This document shows, piece by piece, positions 8,094-15,604 of a DNA stretch of 64,000 nt. Position 1 is the stretch's first letter. Every line of letters starts with the position of its first letter. The stretch spans positions 62,001-126,000 of the forward strand of contig CAWGGX010000010.1 in assembly GCA_963822215.1 (NCBI GenBank), given 5' to 3'. This DNA is from Roseiarcus sp963822215 (GTDB taxonomy: Bacteria > Pseudomonadota > Alphaproteobacteria > Rhizobiales > Beijerinckiaceae). Below the pieces are notes generated by a model that was not told the DNA's origin, searched no databases, and was given only the letters and a program-made list of their open reading frames with translations. Made by a program: the position numbers and the translations under genes.

Positions 8094-8114
8094 AACACAC
8101 TCCTTGTCCATGAA
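8094..8114. other. attR-like right junction of the serine-recombinase element
   Basis: Element sequence ACACACTCC is followed by TT (8104-8105) and then by IS3 sequence GTCCATGAAG. It pairs with the left junction at 4785-4786. Without the insert the site reads GATG-TT-GTCCATG, the normal IS3 orfB sequence. Confidence 0.75.
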
Positions 8115-8756
8115 GCGGCCGCGTCCGTCCATCGAAATCGCGACGCCAGCCGCCGCGAGCTTGCCGACGAAAGCCTCGGCGGTGAAAGTGGAGCCCTGAT
8201 CGGTATTGAAAATCCTCGGCTTTCCGAACCGAAGCAGCGCCTCCTCCAGCGCCGCCGCGCAGAAGCTCGCGTCGTTGGTGTTCGACAGCCGCCACGCCAG
8301 AACCGCCCGGCTGGCCCAGTCGATGATCGCCACCAGATAGAGGAAGCCGCACGCCATCGGGATGTAAGTCACGTCGGCCGCCCACACATGGTTCGGCTCG
8401 GTGATCGCCAGGCCGCGCAGGAGATAGGGATAGATCTTGTGGCCGAGGGCGGCCTTGCTCGTGCCGGGACGCGGAACCAGCGCCTCGATCCCCATCGTGC
8501 GCATCAGACGCCGCACCCGCTTGCGGTTGACTCCGCAGCCCTCCTTGTTGAGTTCAAACGTCATCCGACGCGATCCGTAGAACGGCAGCTCCAGATGCAG
8601 TTCGTCGATCCGCCGCATCACCGCCAGATCGTCCGCCCCGGGCTCTGGCTTGGGGCGATAGATCCCCGAGCGCGCCACATTCAGCAGCACGCATTGCCGA
8701 CGAACCGACAAATCCGCCGGGCGCTCCACCATCGCCCTTCGATCGGGCGCGCTCAT
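8106..8756 (-). pseudogene. IS3 orfB, N-terminal half
   Basis: Starts at ATG 8756, overlapping the orfA stop by ATGA, which indicates coupled translation. It contains the HTH_21 region (SIYRPKPEPG-like, YGSRRMTFEL), then the rve domain with WAADVTYIPM (first catalytic D) and FNTDQGSTF (second D), and stops matching at RGRFMD where the serine-recombinase element begins. The frame continues into the element to 7983. The catalytic glutamate is on the displaced half at 4496-4784. Confidence 0.92.
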
Positions 8757-9046
8757 CGCCCTGGCCTCCTGGCCAAGAAATCCCGTTCAACCGTCAGCTG
8801 GCCGATCTTGGCGTAAAGCCTGGCCGCCTCACGTTCGCGCTCCTCCTCGCCATCGCCCGAAACGCTCGCCCCGCGCGCGAACAGGCTCGCGACATTGTCG
8901 AGAACCTGCTTCTTCCAGGCATAAATCTGGTTCGGATGCACCCCGTGCCGCTTCGCCAGATCCGGAACCGTCGCATCCTCGCGAAGCGCCTCGAGCGCAA
9001 CCTTCGCCTTGAACGCCGCATCAAACTTCTTGCGTGACTTCATCAT
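8753..9046 (-). CDS. IS3-family orfA
   Basis: 97 residues: RKKFDAAFKAKVALEAL, then VPDLAKRHGVHPNQIYAWKKQ, the helix-turn-helix of IS3 orfA proteins, followed by a heptad-rich segment (ARLYAKIGQLTVERDFL) that normally mediates dimerisation. The gene is intact. It binds the terminal repeats in living IS3 elements; here no full orfB is available in cis. Confidence 0.88.
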   Translation of the reverse strand: MMKSRKKFDAAFKAKVALEALREDATVPDLAKRHGVHPNQIYAWKKQVLDNVASLFARGASVSGDGEEEREREAARLYAKIGQLTVERDFLARRPGR

Positions 9047-9120
9047 TTTCTCGCTCCGTCGGTTGCGACAGAGCAGGACATTTCACACCTTACCCAATGG
9101 TCCTAAATCCGGGGTCCAGT

Positions 9121-9627
9121 TCACTTGAACGATTTCGTCACTTGGTCCTTAATCGGTTGAAGAGTCTCAACGACGGTGTTCTTTGCCAGTTCGGCGAGCT
9201 CCTGGAACTGGACAACGACCGCATCGGTCTGCTTGCGGGCGAACTCGCTCTGCAGGGCCACGACATCGCTGACCGACTTCGCGGTTAGCGACGCCTTGAC
9301 GAAATCGAGGTTGGCTTCCGTGTTGGCGCGGACGGCGGCAAACGCCTTGGCGTTGAAGGCGAGGACGCCGTCCTTGGCGGCAGCGAAGCTCAACTCGAAC
9401 CCGTTGGCGGCGTCCTTTGCGGAAACCTCCGCCTTCACGAACGCGGCGCGCGACTCAACGACGTCTTTTTCGGTCACGTTGCGGACCGTCTCCTGCATTT
9501 CAAGGGCCGGCTCGACGATCGCCTCGACAACTTCGGACGCGTCCGGGAATTCGTTGGGGAGGTCGGGCTCGACCTTCGCGTCCGCGGCAGCTTGCGCGGC
9601 GGCGCTTTTCTTGGGTGGGGATGCCAT
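9121..9627 (-). CDS. phasin family protein
   Basis: 168 residues of amphipathic helix. The phasin pattern is visible in RAAFVKAEVSAKDAANGFELSFAAAKDGVLAFNAKAFAAVRANTEA and LQSEFARKQTDAVVVQFQELAELA (residue groups near 65-110 and 125-150). Phasins coat PHA granules. ATG at 9627 is preferred over GTG at 9639 because GAGAG then lies seven bases upstream. The TGA stop is the first three bases of the IS3 terminal repeat, so a few original C-terminal residues may be lost. Confidence 0.8.
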   Translation of the reverse strand: MASPPKKSAAAQAAADAKVEPDLPNEFPDASEVVEAIVEPALEMQETVRNVTEKDVVESRAAFVKAEVSAKDAANGFELSFAAAKDGVLAFNAKAFAAVRANTEANLDFVKASLTAKSVSDVVALQSEFARKQTDAVVVQFQELAELAKNTVVETLQPIKDQVTKSFK

Positions 9628-9683
9628 GTTTGCTCTCACAGATTTTGGGTTGGCGGGTTCCGAGCAGAGCCGCTCCGGGCGGC

Positions 9684-10043
9684 TCAGCGCGAGCCCTGGG
9701 TCACGCTCTTCTGAATGACGGCGCCGAACTCCTGGGCCTGCGACTGCAGCGCGGCCAATTGGCTCTTCAGGTACTCGCTCTGGAGCGCGAACACCTCCTG
9801 GGGATCCTTGGCCCGGACAAGCTTGCTCGCCAGTGCGAAGGCCGCATTCACGTTATGCTCGGTATTGTTCAGGACGTGCGCGGCGACGGACTTGGCTCCA
9901 GCCGCTCCGGGTGTGTCGCCGACGACGCCCGCGGTCCGCTGGACGACGGCAAGAAAACCTTCGAAGGCCTTGCGCGCCTGTTCGACGCTACGGTCGGCGA
10001 AATCACGCAAATCATTCGGAACCTCAAAGAGAGAAGCGGTCAT
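9684..10043 (-). CDS. phasin family protein
   Basis: 119 residues from ATG 10043 with GGAAAG seven bases upstream; the open frame extends to 10289 but that part has no phasin character. Helical segments RDFADRSVEQARKAFEGFLAV and FALQSEYLKSQLAALQSQAQE (residues about 12-32 and 85-106) are typical of alphaproteobacterial phasins. It should bind PHA granule surfaces. Its leader carries a strong palindrome (10107-10121) of the type bound by PhaR, so expression is probably tied to polymer accumulation. Confidence 0.85.
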   Translation of the reverse strand: MTASLFEVPNDLRDFADRSVEQARKAFEGFLAVVQRTAGVVGDTPGAAGAKSVAAHVLNNTEHNVNAAFALASKLVRAKDPQEVFALQSEYLKSQLAALQSQAQEFGAVIQKSVTQGSR

Positions 10044-10106
10044 TTCGTGCTTTCCATGATGTTGGGCGGGTTGTCGCGCCCAATTCGTATTCCCTAATGC
10101 AGACTT

Positions 10107-10121
10107 TGTTGCGGTGCAACA
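10107..10121. promoter_or_regulatory. PhaR-like operator palindrome upstream of phasin
   Basis: TGTTGC-GGT-GCAACA is a perfect inverted repeat 64 bp upstream of the phasin start, followed by a further GCAACG word. TTGC/GCAA palindromes upstream of phasin genes are the known kind of target for the granule-sensing repressor PhaR. No phaR gene lies in this window. Confidence 0.5.
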
Positions 10122-10164
10122 TTTTTTGCAACGCACCCAACTGTTCACGGCGAGTTCAGCGGCC

Positions 10165-11037
10165 CTACCCTTTCGGGCGAACGAGCGGCGCCGGCGCGAT
10201 GCTATCTTCGGGCACGAAGAAATCGACCGCGAGATCCTGCGTCGGGTCGACGCGGTAATGGTCGAACTCGGTGATGCCGTTCTCGGCAAGGAACGTATCG
10301 TCGATCAGAAACCGGCCGGTAAATTCGCGCGCGGGCTTGCTGAATATGAGATAGGCGGCATCCGCCACAATTTCGGGCGTGCGCGCGGCGCGCACCAAAG
10401 CGTCGCCGCCGAGCACGTTCTGCACCGCAGCCGTCGCGATCATCGTGCGCGGCCAAAGGGCGTTCACGGCGACGCCCTGATTGCGGAATTCCCCGGCGAG
10501 GCCAAGCACGACGAGGCTCATGCCGTATTTCGCTATCGAATAGGCGGTGTGGCCGGCGAACCACTTCTCCTTCATGTCGAGCGGCGGCGACAGCATCAGC
10601 AAATGCGGATTCTCGGCCTTGAACAGATAGGGCGCCGCGAACTTGGACACCATGAACGTGCCCCGCGCATTGATCTGGTGCATGAGATCGAAGCGCTTCA
10701 TATCGGTCGCCTGGCTATCGGTCAGCGAGATCGCGCTCGCGTTGTTGACGACGATGTCGATGCCGCCGAAATGCTGCGCGGTTTCATCCAGAGCGCGGCG
10801 CACGGCCGCCTCGTCGCGCACATCGACAGGAATCGGCAACGCATTGCCGCCCGCCTCCTCGATGGCTTTGGCGGCGGTGTAGATCGTGCCGGCCAACTTG
10901 GGATTGATCTCTGCGGTCTTGGCGGCGACCGCGATATTCGCGCCGTCGCGTGCTGCGCGTAGGCCGATCGCTAGACCAATGCCGCGCGAGGCGCCGGTAA
11001 TGAATAGCGTTTTTCCCTTGAGTGTCGGCGTCGCCAT
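10165..11037 (-). CDS. short-chain dehydrogenase/reductase (HSDL2-like)
   Basis: 290 residues from ATG 11037, with GGGAGG upstream. The Rossmann motif TGASRGIG is at residues 13-20, the NNAS motif follows FGGIDIVV, and the catalytic pair is in HTAYSIAKYGMS (YxxxK). The sequence continuing LAGEFRNQGVAVNALWPRT resembles the peroxisomal HSDL2-type subgroup linked to lipid metabolism. A role in reducing or oxidising a 3-hydroxyacyl intermediate would fit the neighbouring acyl-CoA dehydrogenase and ETF genes, but the substrate is not known. Confidence 0.85.
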   Translation of the reverse strand: MATPTLKGKTLFITGASRGIGLAIGLRAARDGANIAVAAKTAEINPKLAGTIYTAAKAIEEAGGNALPIPVDVRDEAAVRRALDETAQHFGGIDIVVNNASAISLTDSQATDMKRFDLMHQINARGTFMVSKFAAPYLFKAENPHLLMLSPPLDMKEKWFAGHTAYSIAKYGMSLVVLGLAGEFRNQGVAVNALWPRTMIATAAVQNVLGGDALVRAARTPEIVADAAYLIFSKPAREFTGRFLIDDTFLAENGITEFDHYRVDPTQDLAVDFFVPEDSIAPAPLVRPKG

Positions 11038-11189
11038 AAGAACCTCCCGTTTTGAGTGCGAACGGATTCTCAGCAACGGCCAAATTTACCGTTGCGCACA
11101 TCTTGGCCCAGCGAAGCAAGAGTCTTTTCCCTGACGATCCTTTGAGATAACGCCGGACTGGCCAGGTCCGCGGCGATAGTAACCGCCTG

Positions 11190-12980
11190 TCAAAACGCCT
11201 CCGCCGACAGCGCCATCAACGGTTCTGCGCCGCTCGTCAGGTTGGCAAGATGCGCGCCTGCCTGCGGAAGCAAACGCCCGTAAAAGAACTTCGCGAGCGC
11301 GAGCTTCGTGTCCAGCTCGGGTGCGCTGGTCCCCGTTGTCTGCCGCGCGAGCACCGCCTTCGCCATGCGCGCCCACATGTACGCGAGCGCGGTCAAGCCG
11401 AAGAGGTGCAGGTAGTCGGTCGACGCGGCCCCGACATTGTCAGGGTTCAGCTTCGTGTTCTCAGCCAACCGCGTTGTCGCCTGCCGCAACTGACCAAGCG
11501 CGGTCATCAGCGGCGCGAGACAGGGCGCGAGGTCTACGGCGTCGCTGTTCCGCTCGAGGAAGTCGGAGATCTCGGCGAAAAAAGCGGTAACCGCGCGTCC
11601 CCCGTCTTTCGGGAGCTTGCGGCCAACGAGATCGAGCGCTTGAATGCCGTTTGCGCCTTCGTAGATCATTGTGATCCGCGCGTCGCGCACGAACTGCTCC
11701 ATTCCCCATTCGCAGATGTAGCCGTGGCCCCCGAGCACCTGCTGGGCCTTGACGGCGTTCGCGAAACCCACGTCCGTGAACACGCCTTTCAAGACCGGAG
11801 TGAGTAGGCCAAGACGGTCATCGGCAGCCTGACGGGTCGCAGGGTCAGGGGATTCGTGCGCCTCATCAAGGGAGAGGGCAACCCATAGCATCAAAGCGCG
11901 CGCGGCTTCGTTGAAGGCGCGGATCTCGAGCAGCATGCGCCGGACGTCGGGATGCACCAGGATGGGATCGGCAGGTTTGCCGGGCTCTTTGGCGCCAGTC
12001 AGTGAGCGCCCCTGCAGGCGCTCCTTGGCGTAGGCGGCCGCGTTCTGATAGGCGACCTCGGATTGAGCGAGACCTTGCACAGCGACGTCGAGGCGGGCGC
12101 TGTTCATCATCACGAACATCGCATTGAGCCCACGATTTTCCTCACCGACGAGCCACCCCTTCGCACTGTCATAATTCATCACGCAGGTCGAATTGCCGTG
12201 GATGCCCATCTTGTGTTCGATCGAACCGCACGAGACACGGTTTCGCTCGGCCAGCGATCCGTCGTCGTTGACCAGCACCTTCGGGACGACAAAGAGTGAA
12301 ATGCCCTTGACGCCGGCCGGCGCGCCCTCGATGCGCGCAAGCACGAGATGAATGATGTTCTTGGCGAGATCGTGCTCGCCTGCGGAAATGAAGATCTTCT
12401 GACCAGAGATCGCGAACGAGCCGTCGCCCTGCCGTGCGGCTCGGGTCTTGATGAGCCCGAGATCCGTGCCGCAATGCGGCTCGGTCAGGTTCATGGTGCC
12501 GGTCCATTCGCCCGTCGTCATCTTCGGAAGAAAGCGGCTCTTCAGAATGTCATCGCCGTGGGCGAGCAACGCGTCCGTCGCATTTTTGGTCAAGCCGGGA
12601 TACATCGTGAACGCGAGGTTCGCCGCAAGCGCATATTCATTGAGCGCCACTCCCAGAAAATGCGGAAGTCCCTGCCCGCCATATTCCGGGGAGCCGGCGA
12701 TGCCAACCCAACCACCCTCGACATAGGATCTATAGGCTTCCTTGAATCCCTGGGGCGTGACGACCGATCCATCCGGCTGCCGTTTGCAGCCCTCCTGATC
12801 GCCGGACAAGTTGAGCGGCTGCAGGACTTCCGCGGCGAGTTTGCCGCCTTCGCTCAAGACCGCCTCCACAACATCAATCTGGGCGTCTGCGAAGCGCGGG
12901 AGGTTTTCGTAGCGCTGGTAACCGAAGACGTCGGTGAGAAGGAACATTGTATCGGCGACAGGCGCTTTGTAACTGGGCAT
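11190..12980 (-). CDS. acyl-CoA dehydrogenase with C-terminal extension
   Basis: 596 residues from ATG 12980 (GAGGAT upstream). It has the N-terminal DUF1974-like/ACAD start (MPSYKAPVADTMFLLTDVF), the FAD-binding MNLTEPHCGTDLG segment, QVLGGHGYICEWGMEQFVRDARI, and the catalytic base in TMIYEGANGIQ. The extra C-terminal domain (about 120 residues) defines the long acyl-CoA dehydrogenase type common in PHA producers. It catalyses the first oxidation of beta-oxidation and passes electrons to ETF, whose genes lie immediately upstream in the same direction. Confidence 0.93.
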   Translation of the reverse strand: MPSYKAPVADTMFLLTDVFGYQRYENLPRFADAQIDVVEAVLSEGGKLAAEVLQPLNLSGDQEGCKRQPDGSVVTPQGFKEAYRSYVEGGWVGIAGSPEYGGQGLPHFLGVALNEYALAANLAFTMYPGLTKNATDALLAHGDDILKSRFLPKMTTGEWTGTMNLTEPHCGTDLGLIKTRAARQGDGSFAISGQKIFISAGEHDLAKNIIHLVLARIEGAPAGVKGISLFVVPKVLVNDDGSLAERNRVSCGSIEHKMGIHGNSTCVMNYDSAKGWLVGEENRGLNAMFVMMNSARLDVAVQGLAQSEVAYQNAAAYAKERLQGRSLTGAKEPGKPADPILVHPDVRRMLLEIRAFNEAARALMLWVALSLDEAHESPDPATRQAADDRLGLLTPVLKGVFTDVGFANAVKAQQVLGGHGYICEWGMEQFVRDARITMIYEGANGIQALDLVGRKLPKDGGRAVTAFFAEISDFLERNSDAVDLAPCLAPLMTALGQLRQATTRLAENTKLNPDNVGAASTDYLHLFGLTALAYMWARMAKAVLARQTTGTSAPELDTKLALAKFFYGRLLPQAGAHLANLTSGAEPLMALSAEAF

Positions 12981-13025
12981 GGGACAATCCTCGATAAAAG
13001 CAGCGGAGTTCACGACCGCCCGCGG

Positions 13026-13970
13026 TCACCGCCCAATCTTGGCGAGCTCCTCGGTCAGCTCGGGCAGCGCCGTGTAGAGGTCGGCGACGAGGCCATAATC
13101 GGCGACCTGGAAGATCGGCGCCTCCTCGTCCTTGTTGATGGCGACGATGACCTTTGAGTCCTTCATGCCGGCGAGGTGCTGGATTGCGCCCGAGATGCCG
13201 ACCGCGATGTAGAGCTCGGGGGCGACGACCTTGCCGGTCTGGCCGACCTGCCAGTCGTTGGGCGCATAGCCCGCGTCGACCGCAGCGCGCGAGGCGCCCA
13301 TCGCCGCGCCGAGCTTGTCGGCCACCGGCTCGATGAAGGTCTTGAAGTTCTCCGCCTTCTGCATCGCCCGGCCGCCGGAGATGATGATCTTGGCCGAGGT
13401 CAGCTCCGGACGGTCGGACTTGGCGAGCGCCTCGCCGACGAACCCGGACACGCCGGGATCGGCCGCTCCGGCGATTTGCTCGACCGGCGCGGGGCCGCCC
13501 GGGCCGGTCGCGCCGAACGAGGCGGTGCGCACGGTGACCACCACTCTCGCGTCGGTCGCCTCGACCGTCTGGATCGCGTTGCCGGCGTAGATCGGACGCT
13601 CGAAGGTCTTGGGGCCCAAGACCTTGGTGATGTCGGAGACCTGCATCACGTTGAGCAGCGCCGCCGCGCGCGGCAGGACGTTCTTGGCGCTCGCCGTCGA
13701 GGGTGCGATGATCGCGTCGTAGCCGTCGCTCAACGCGACGATCAGCGCCGCGAGCGGCTCGGCGAGCCCGTGCGCGTAAGCCGCATTGTCGGCGACCAGC
13801 ACCTTGGATACACCGGAAAGCTGAGCCGCCGCCTGCCCAGCGCTGGCGACGCCCTGCCCGGCGACAAGCACATCGACCGGCTGCGCGATCTCGAGCGCCG
13901 CGGTCAGCGCCCGCGCGGTCATGTCGCTTAAGCTCCCGCCCGCGACTTCGGCAAGTAAAAGGGTCGCCAT
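13026..13970 (-). CDS. etfA: electron transfer flavoprotein alpha subunit
   Basis: 314 residues from ATG 13970. The ETF alpha FAD-binding region is clear: SGGRAMQKAENF, APNDWQVGQTGKVVAPELYIAVGISGAIQHLAGM and NKDEEAPIFQVADYGLV. It is the normal length. It starts two bases after the etfB stop (translational coupling). Because of a duplication in etfB, the etfA frame is also continuous with the etfB start (13026-14732), so a fused polypeptide could be made. Confidence 0.94.
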   Translation of the reverse strand: MATLLLAEVAGGSLSDMTARALTAALEIAQPVDVLVAGQGVASAGQAAAQLSGVSKVLVADNAAYAHGLAEPLAALIVALSDGYDAIIAPSTASAKNVLPRAAALLNVMQVSDITKVLGPKTFERPIYAGNAIQTVEATDARVVVTVRTASFGATGPGGPAPVEQIAGAADPGVSGFVGEALAKSDRPELTSAKIIISGGRAMQKAENFKTFIEPVADKLGAAMGASRAAVDAGYAPNDWQVGQTGKVVAPELYIAVGISGAIQHLAGMKDSKVIVAINKDEEAPIFQVADYGLVADLYTALPELTEELAKIGR

Positions 13971-13972
13971 GG

Positions 13973-14732
13973 TCAGATCACTCCCGCTTCGTCGCGGAGC
14001 TTCGAAACCAGCTCCGCCACCGTCTTCACCTTTACGCCCGCCTTGCGGCCGCCGGGCTCCACGGTCTTGAGCACCTTGAGCCGTGGCGCGACGTCGACCC
14101 CGTAATCGGCCGGGGTCTTCTCCGCGATCGGCTTCTTCTTCGCCTTCATGATGTTGGGGAGCGAGGCATAGCGAGGCATAGCGCGGCTCGTTGAGACGCA
14201 GGTCGGCGGTGACGATCGCCGGAAGCTTCAGCGATACCGTCTGCAAACCGCCGTCGACCTCGCGCGTCACCTCGACCGAACCGTCGCCCACGACCACATT
14301 CGAGGCGAACGTGCCCTGGCCGCATCCGGTCAGGGCCGCCAGCATCTGGCCGGTTTGGTTGCAGTCGTCATCGATCGCCTGCTTGCCCATGATCACAAGG
14401 CCAGGCTGCTCCTCGGCGACCACGCCTTTGAGAATCTTGGCGACCGCAAGCGGCTCGACGAGCCCGTCCGTCTTGACCAGAATGCCGCGGTCTGCGCCCA
14501 TTGCGAGGGCGGTCCGGAGCGTTTCGCTCGCTTGCGCCGGCCCGATCGACACGACCACGACTTCCGTCGCTTTGCCCGCCTCCTTCTGGCGGAGCGCCTC
14601 CTCGACGGCGATCTCGTCGAACGGATTCATCGACATCTTGACGTTGGCGAGCTCCACGCCCGACCCGTCCGACTTGATGCGGATCTTGATGTTGTAATCC
14701 ACCACCCGTTTCACCGGCACGAGAATCTTCAT
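13973..14732 (-). pseudogene. etfB: electron transfer flavoprotein beta subunit, frameshifted by a 10-bp duplication
   Basis: The first 184 codons or so are a standard EtfB (MKILVPVKRVVDYN, then GKQAIDDDCNQTGQM). The reading frame is lost at a tandem repeat (14161-14180), and the normal tail RYASLPNIMKAKKKP...ELVSKLRDEAGVI is in another frame. Removing one repeat copy gives exactly 249 codons plus stop, the family length. As written the frame runs on through about 70 unrelated residues into etfA. Either the gene is mutant and the ETF is inactive or fused, or the repeat is an assembly error. Confidence 0.9.
14161..14180. repeat. 10-bp tandem duplication in etfB
   Basis: GCGAGGCATA occurs twice without a gap. 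The duplication adds ten bases and shifts the etfB frame by one. A third, partial copy (GCG) follows. Confidence 0.95.
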
Positions 14733-14995
14733 GAGCGGGGCGCCTCCGTTTTGTCGCCTTCGACCTTGGTTGTCGTGCCCGTGATGAAATTGGCGAACAC
14801 GTCTCGAATCGAAGTCTTCGAATTGAACCCGAACCAGTCTCGCAAGACGGCGTCCGGGGAGAGCCTGTCCAGGCTCGCTGTCAATTGCTCCTCAAGCTTC
14901 TTTCCTACCGCCGTCTTCATCGGACGCAGGTCCGGGCAAACCATCGGCTCTCTTCCCTCTGCGGGCGTGCAGTCGACCTCAACCGTAACTTTCAC
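14729..14995 (-). CDS. DUF6489-like protein
   Basis: 88 residues. It begins MKVTVEVDCTPAEGRE, the opening of the DUF6489 family found in alphaproteobacterial PHA and lipid clusters, continues with an amphipathic segment (KKLEEQLTASLDRLSP) and ends with WFGFNSKTSIRDVFANF. The length and helices recall a small granule-associated protein. Its stop overlaps the etfB start by TCAT on the plus strand (ATGA), so the two are coupled. Function not established. Confidence 0.65.
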   Translation of the reverse strand: MKVTVEVDCTPAEGREPMVCPDLRPMKTAVGKKLEEQLTASLDRLSPDAVLRDWFGFNSKTSIRDVFANFITGTTTKVEGDKTEAPRS

Positions 14996-15098
14996 CGGTC
15001 CAATTTCCCATCATGCCCGTTTGGTCGCGCGCCGCGGACCGTCCGCGCGGCGCGCCTTGAAACGCGGTCTGATTCAGCCTTTGCCGTCGATCGACTGT

Positions 15099-15365
15099 TC
15101 AGGTCTTTGGCTTGCCTCGGTCTCCGACTTCCTCGAAGCTCGCGCGAAGTTCCGCGATGCTGGCGACGATTCTGTCGCTCGCGATTTTGAGCGCCTCGGC
15201 GTTCGACTTTCTGACCTGTTCGGCAATTTCCCTAGTATGGTCGATCGCCGCATCGAACGCCTTGCGCGCCATTTCGCTTTGCTTAGCGAGGATCTGTTGC
15301 GGATCTCCGCTCGGCTTGAAATTGCGCGCCGTATCGAGAGCTTCGCGGAACGCGGATTCGATCAT
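15099..15365 (-). CDS. phasin-like protein, C-terminal part of a split gene
   Basis: 88 residues, helical, with LAKQSEMARKAFDAAIDHTREIAEQVRKSNAEAL (residues about 26-59), the phasin signature. It begins with ATG at 15365 directly after a TAA stop (15366-15368) in the same frame, so it is the continuation of the 59-codon frame upstream. Reinitiation at TAAATG could still yield this half. Whether either half binds granules is unknown. Confidence 0.75.
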   Translation of the reverse strand: MIESAFREALDTARNFKPSGDPQQILAKQSEMARKAFDAAIDHTREIAEQVRKSNAEALKIASDRIVASIAELRASFEEVGDRGKPKT

Positions 15366-15545
15366 TTATTTCTGCTTCGTCGCCAAGGATTTCACGCCGT
15401 CCGAGGCGACCAAGACCGTCTGCGTGAGGGCTTCGAAATTCTTGCGATGCGTTTCGACCAGTTTGTCGACGTCGACCTTCGGAACTCCGAGGTCGGATGC
15501 GAATTGCCTGACGATATCGACGAACGATTGAGATTCCTTTGTCAT
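15366..15545 (-). CDS. phasin-like protein, N-terminal part of a split gene
   Basis: 59 residues from ATG 15545: MTKESQSFVDIVRQF, then VPKVDVDKLVETHRKNFEALTQTV, the N-terminal pattern of TIGR01841-type phasins. It ends at TAA and the same frame resumes at once with ATG. In full-length relatives the region reads KQ(K/R)E(I/M), so TAA most simply derives from GAA by one change. A good ribosome site (AGGAGAAAG) precedes the start. Confidence 0.75.
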   Translation of the reverse strand: MTKESQSFVDIVRQFASDLGVPKVDVDKLVETHRKNFEALTQTVLVASDGVKSLATKQK

Positions 15546-15604
15546 GTCTTTCTCCTGTGTTCGGCCAGCGGTTCGACGCCGTGTCGACCGTTCGCCGTAC
15601 TGCG

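Larger units (their letters stand above)
4787..8105 (+). mobile_element. compact large-serine-recombinase element inserted in IS3
   Basis: 3319 bp lying between the two halves of an IS3 orfB. It carries four rightward genes: a DUF5372-like protein, a helix-turn-helix protein, a 100-codon gene and a 691-residue large serine recombinase. It has no transposase of DDE type and no long terminal repeats. Joining its two ends through the shared TT gives a near-symmetric attP candidate, ACACTCC-TT-GGACTGT (one mismatch in seven per arm). No resistance, phage or metabolic cargo is present, so it looks like a minimal integrase-type mobile element. Confidence 0.8.
4420..9123 (-). mobile_element. IS3-family insertion sequence, split by a 3.3-kb insertion
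   Basis: Both ends carry the same 12-bp terminal repeat TGAACTGGACCC (4420-4431 and, inverted, 9112-9123), followed by related words (GGACCA, GGATTTA, AAGGTGT). Removing the serine-recombinase element at 4787-8105 leaves 1385 bp, the normal IS3 size, with orfA and a complete 313-codon orfB. No 3-bp target duplication is visible (flanks ATC and CTT), so the flanks have probably been rearranged. The right end abuts the last codon of a phasin gene and the left end sits just upstream of the IS5 transposase. Confidence 0.9.
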
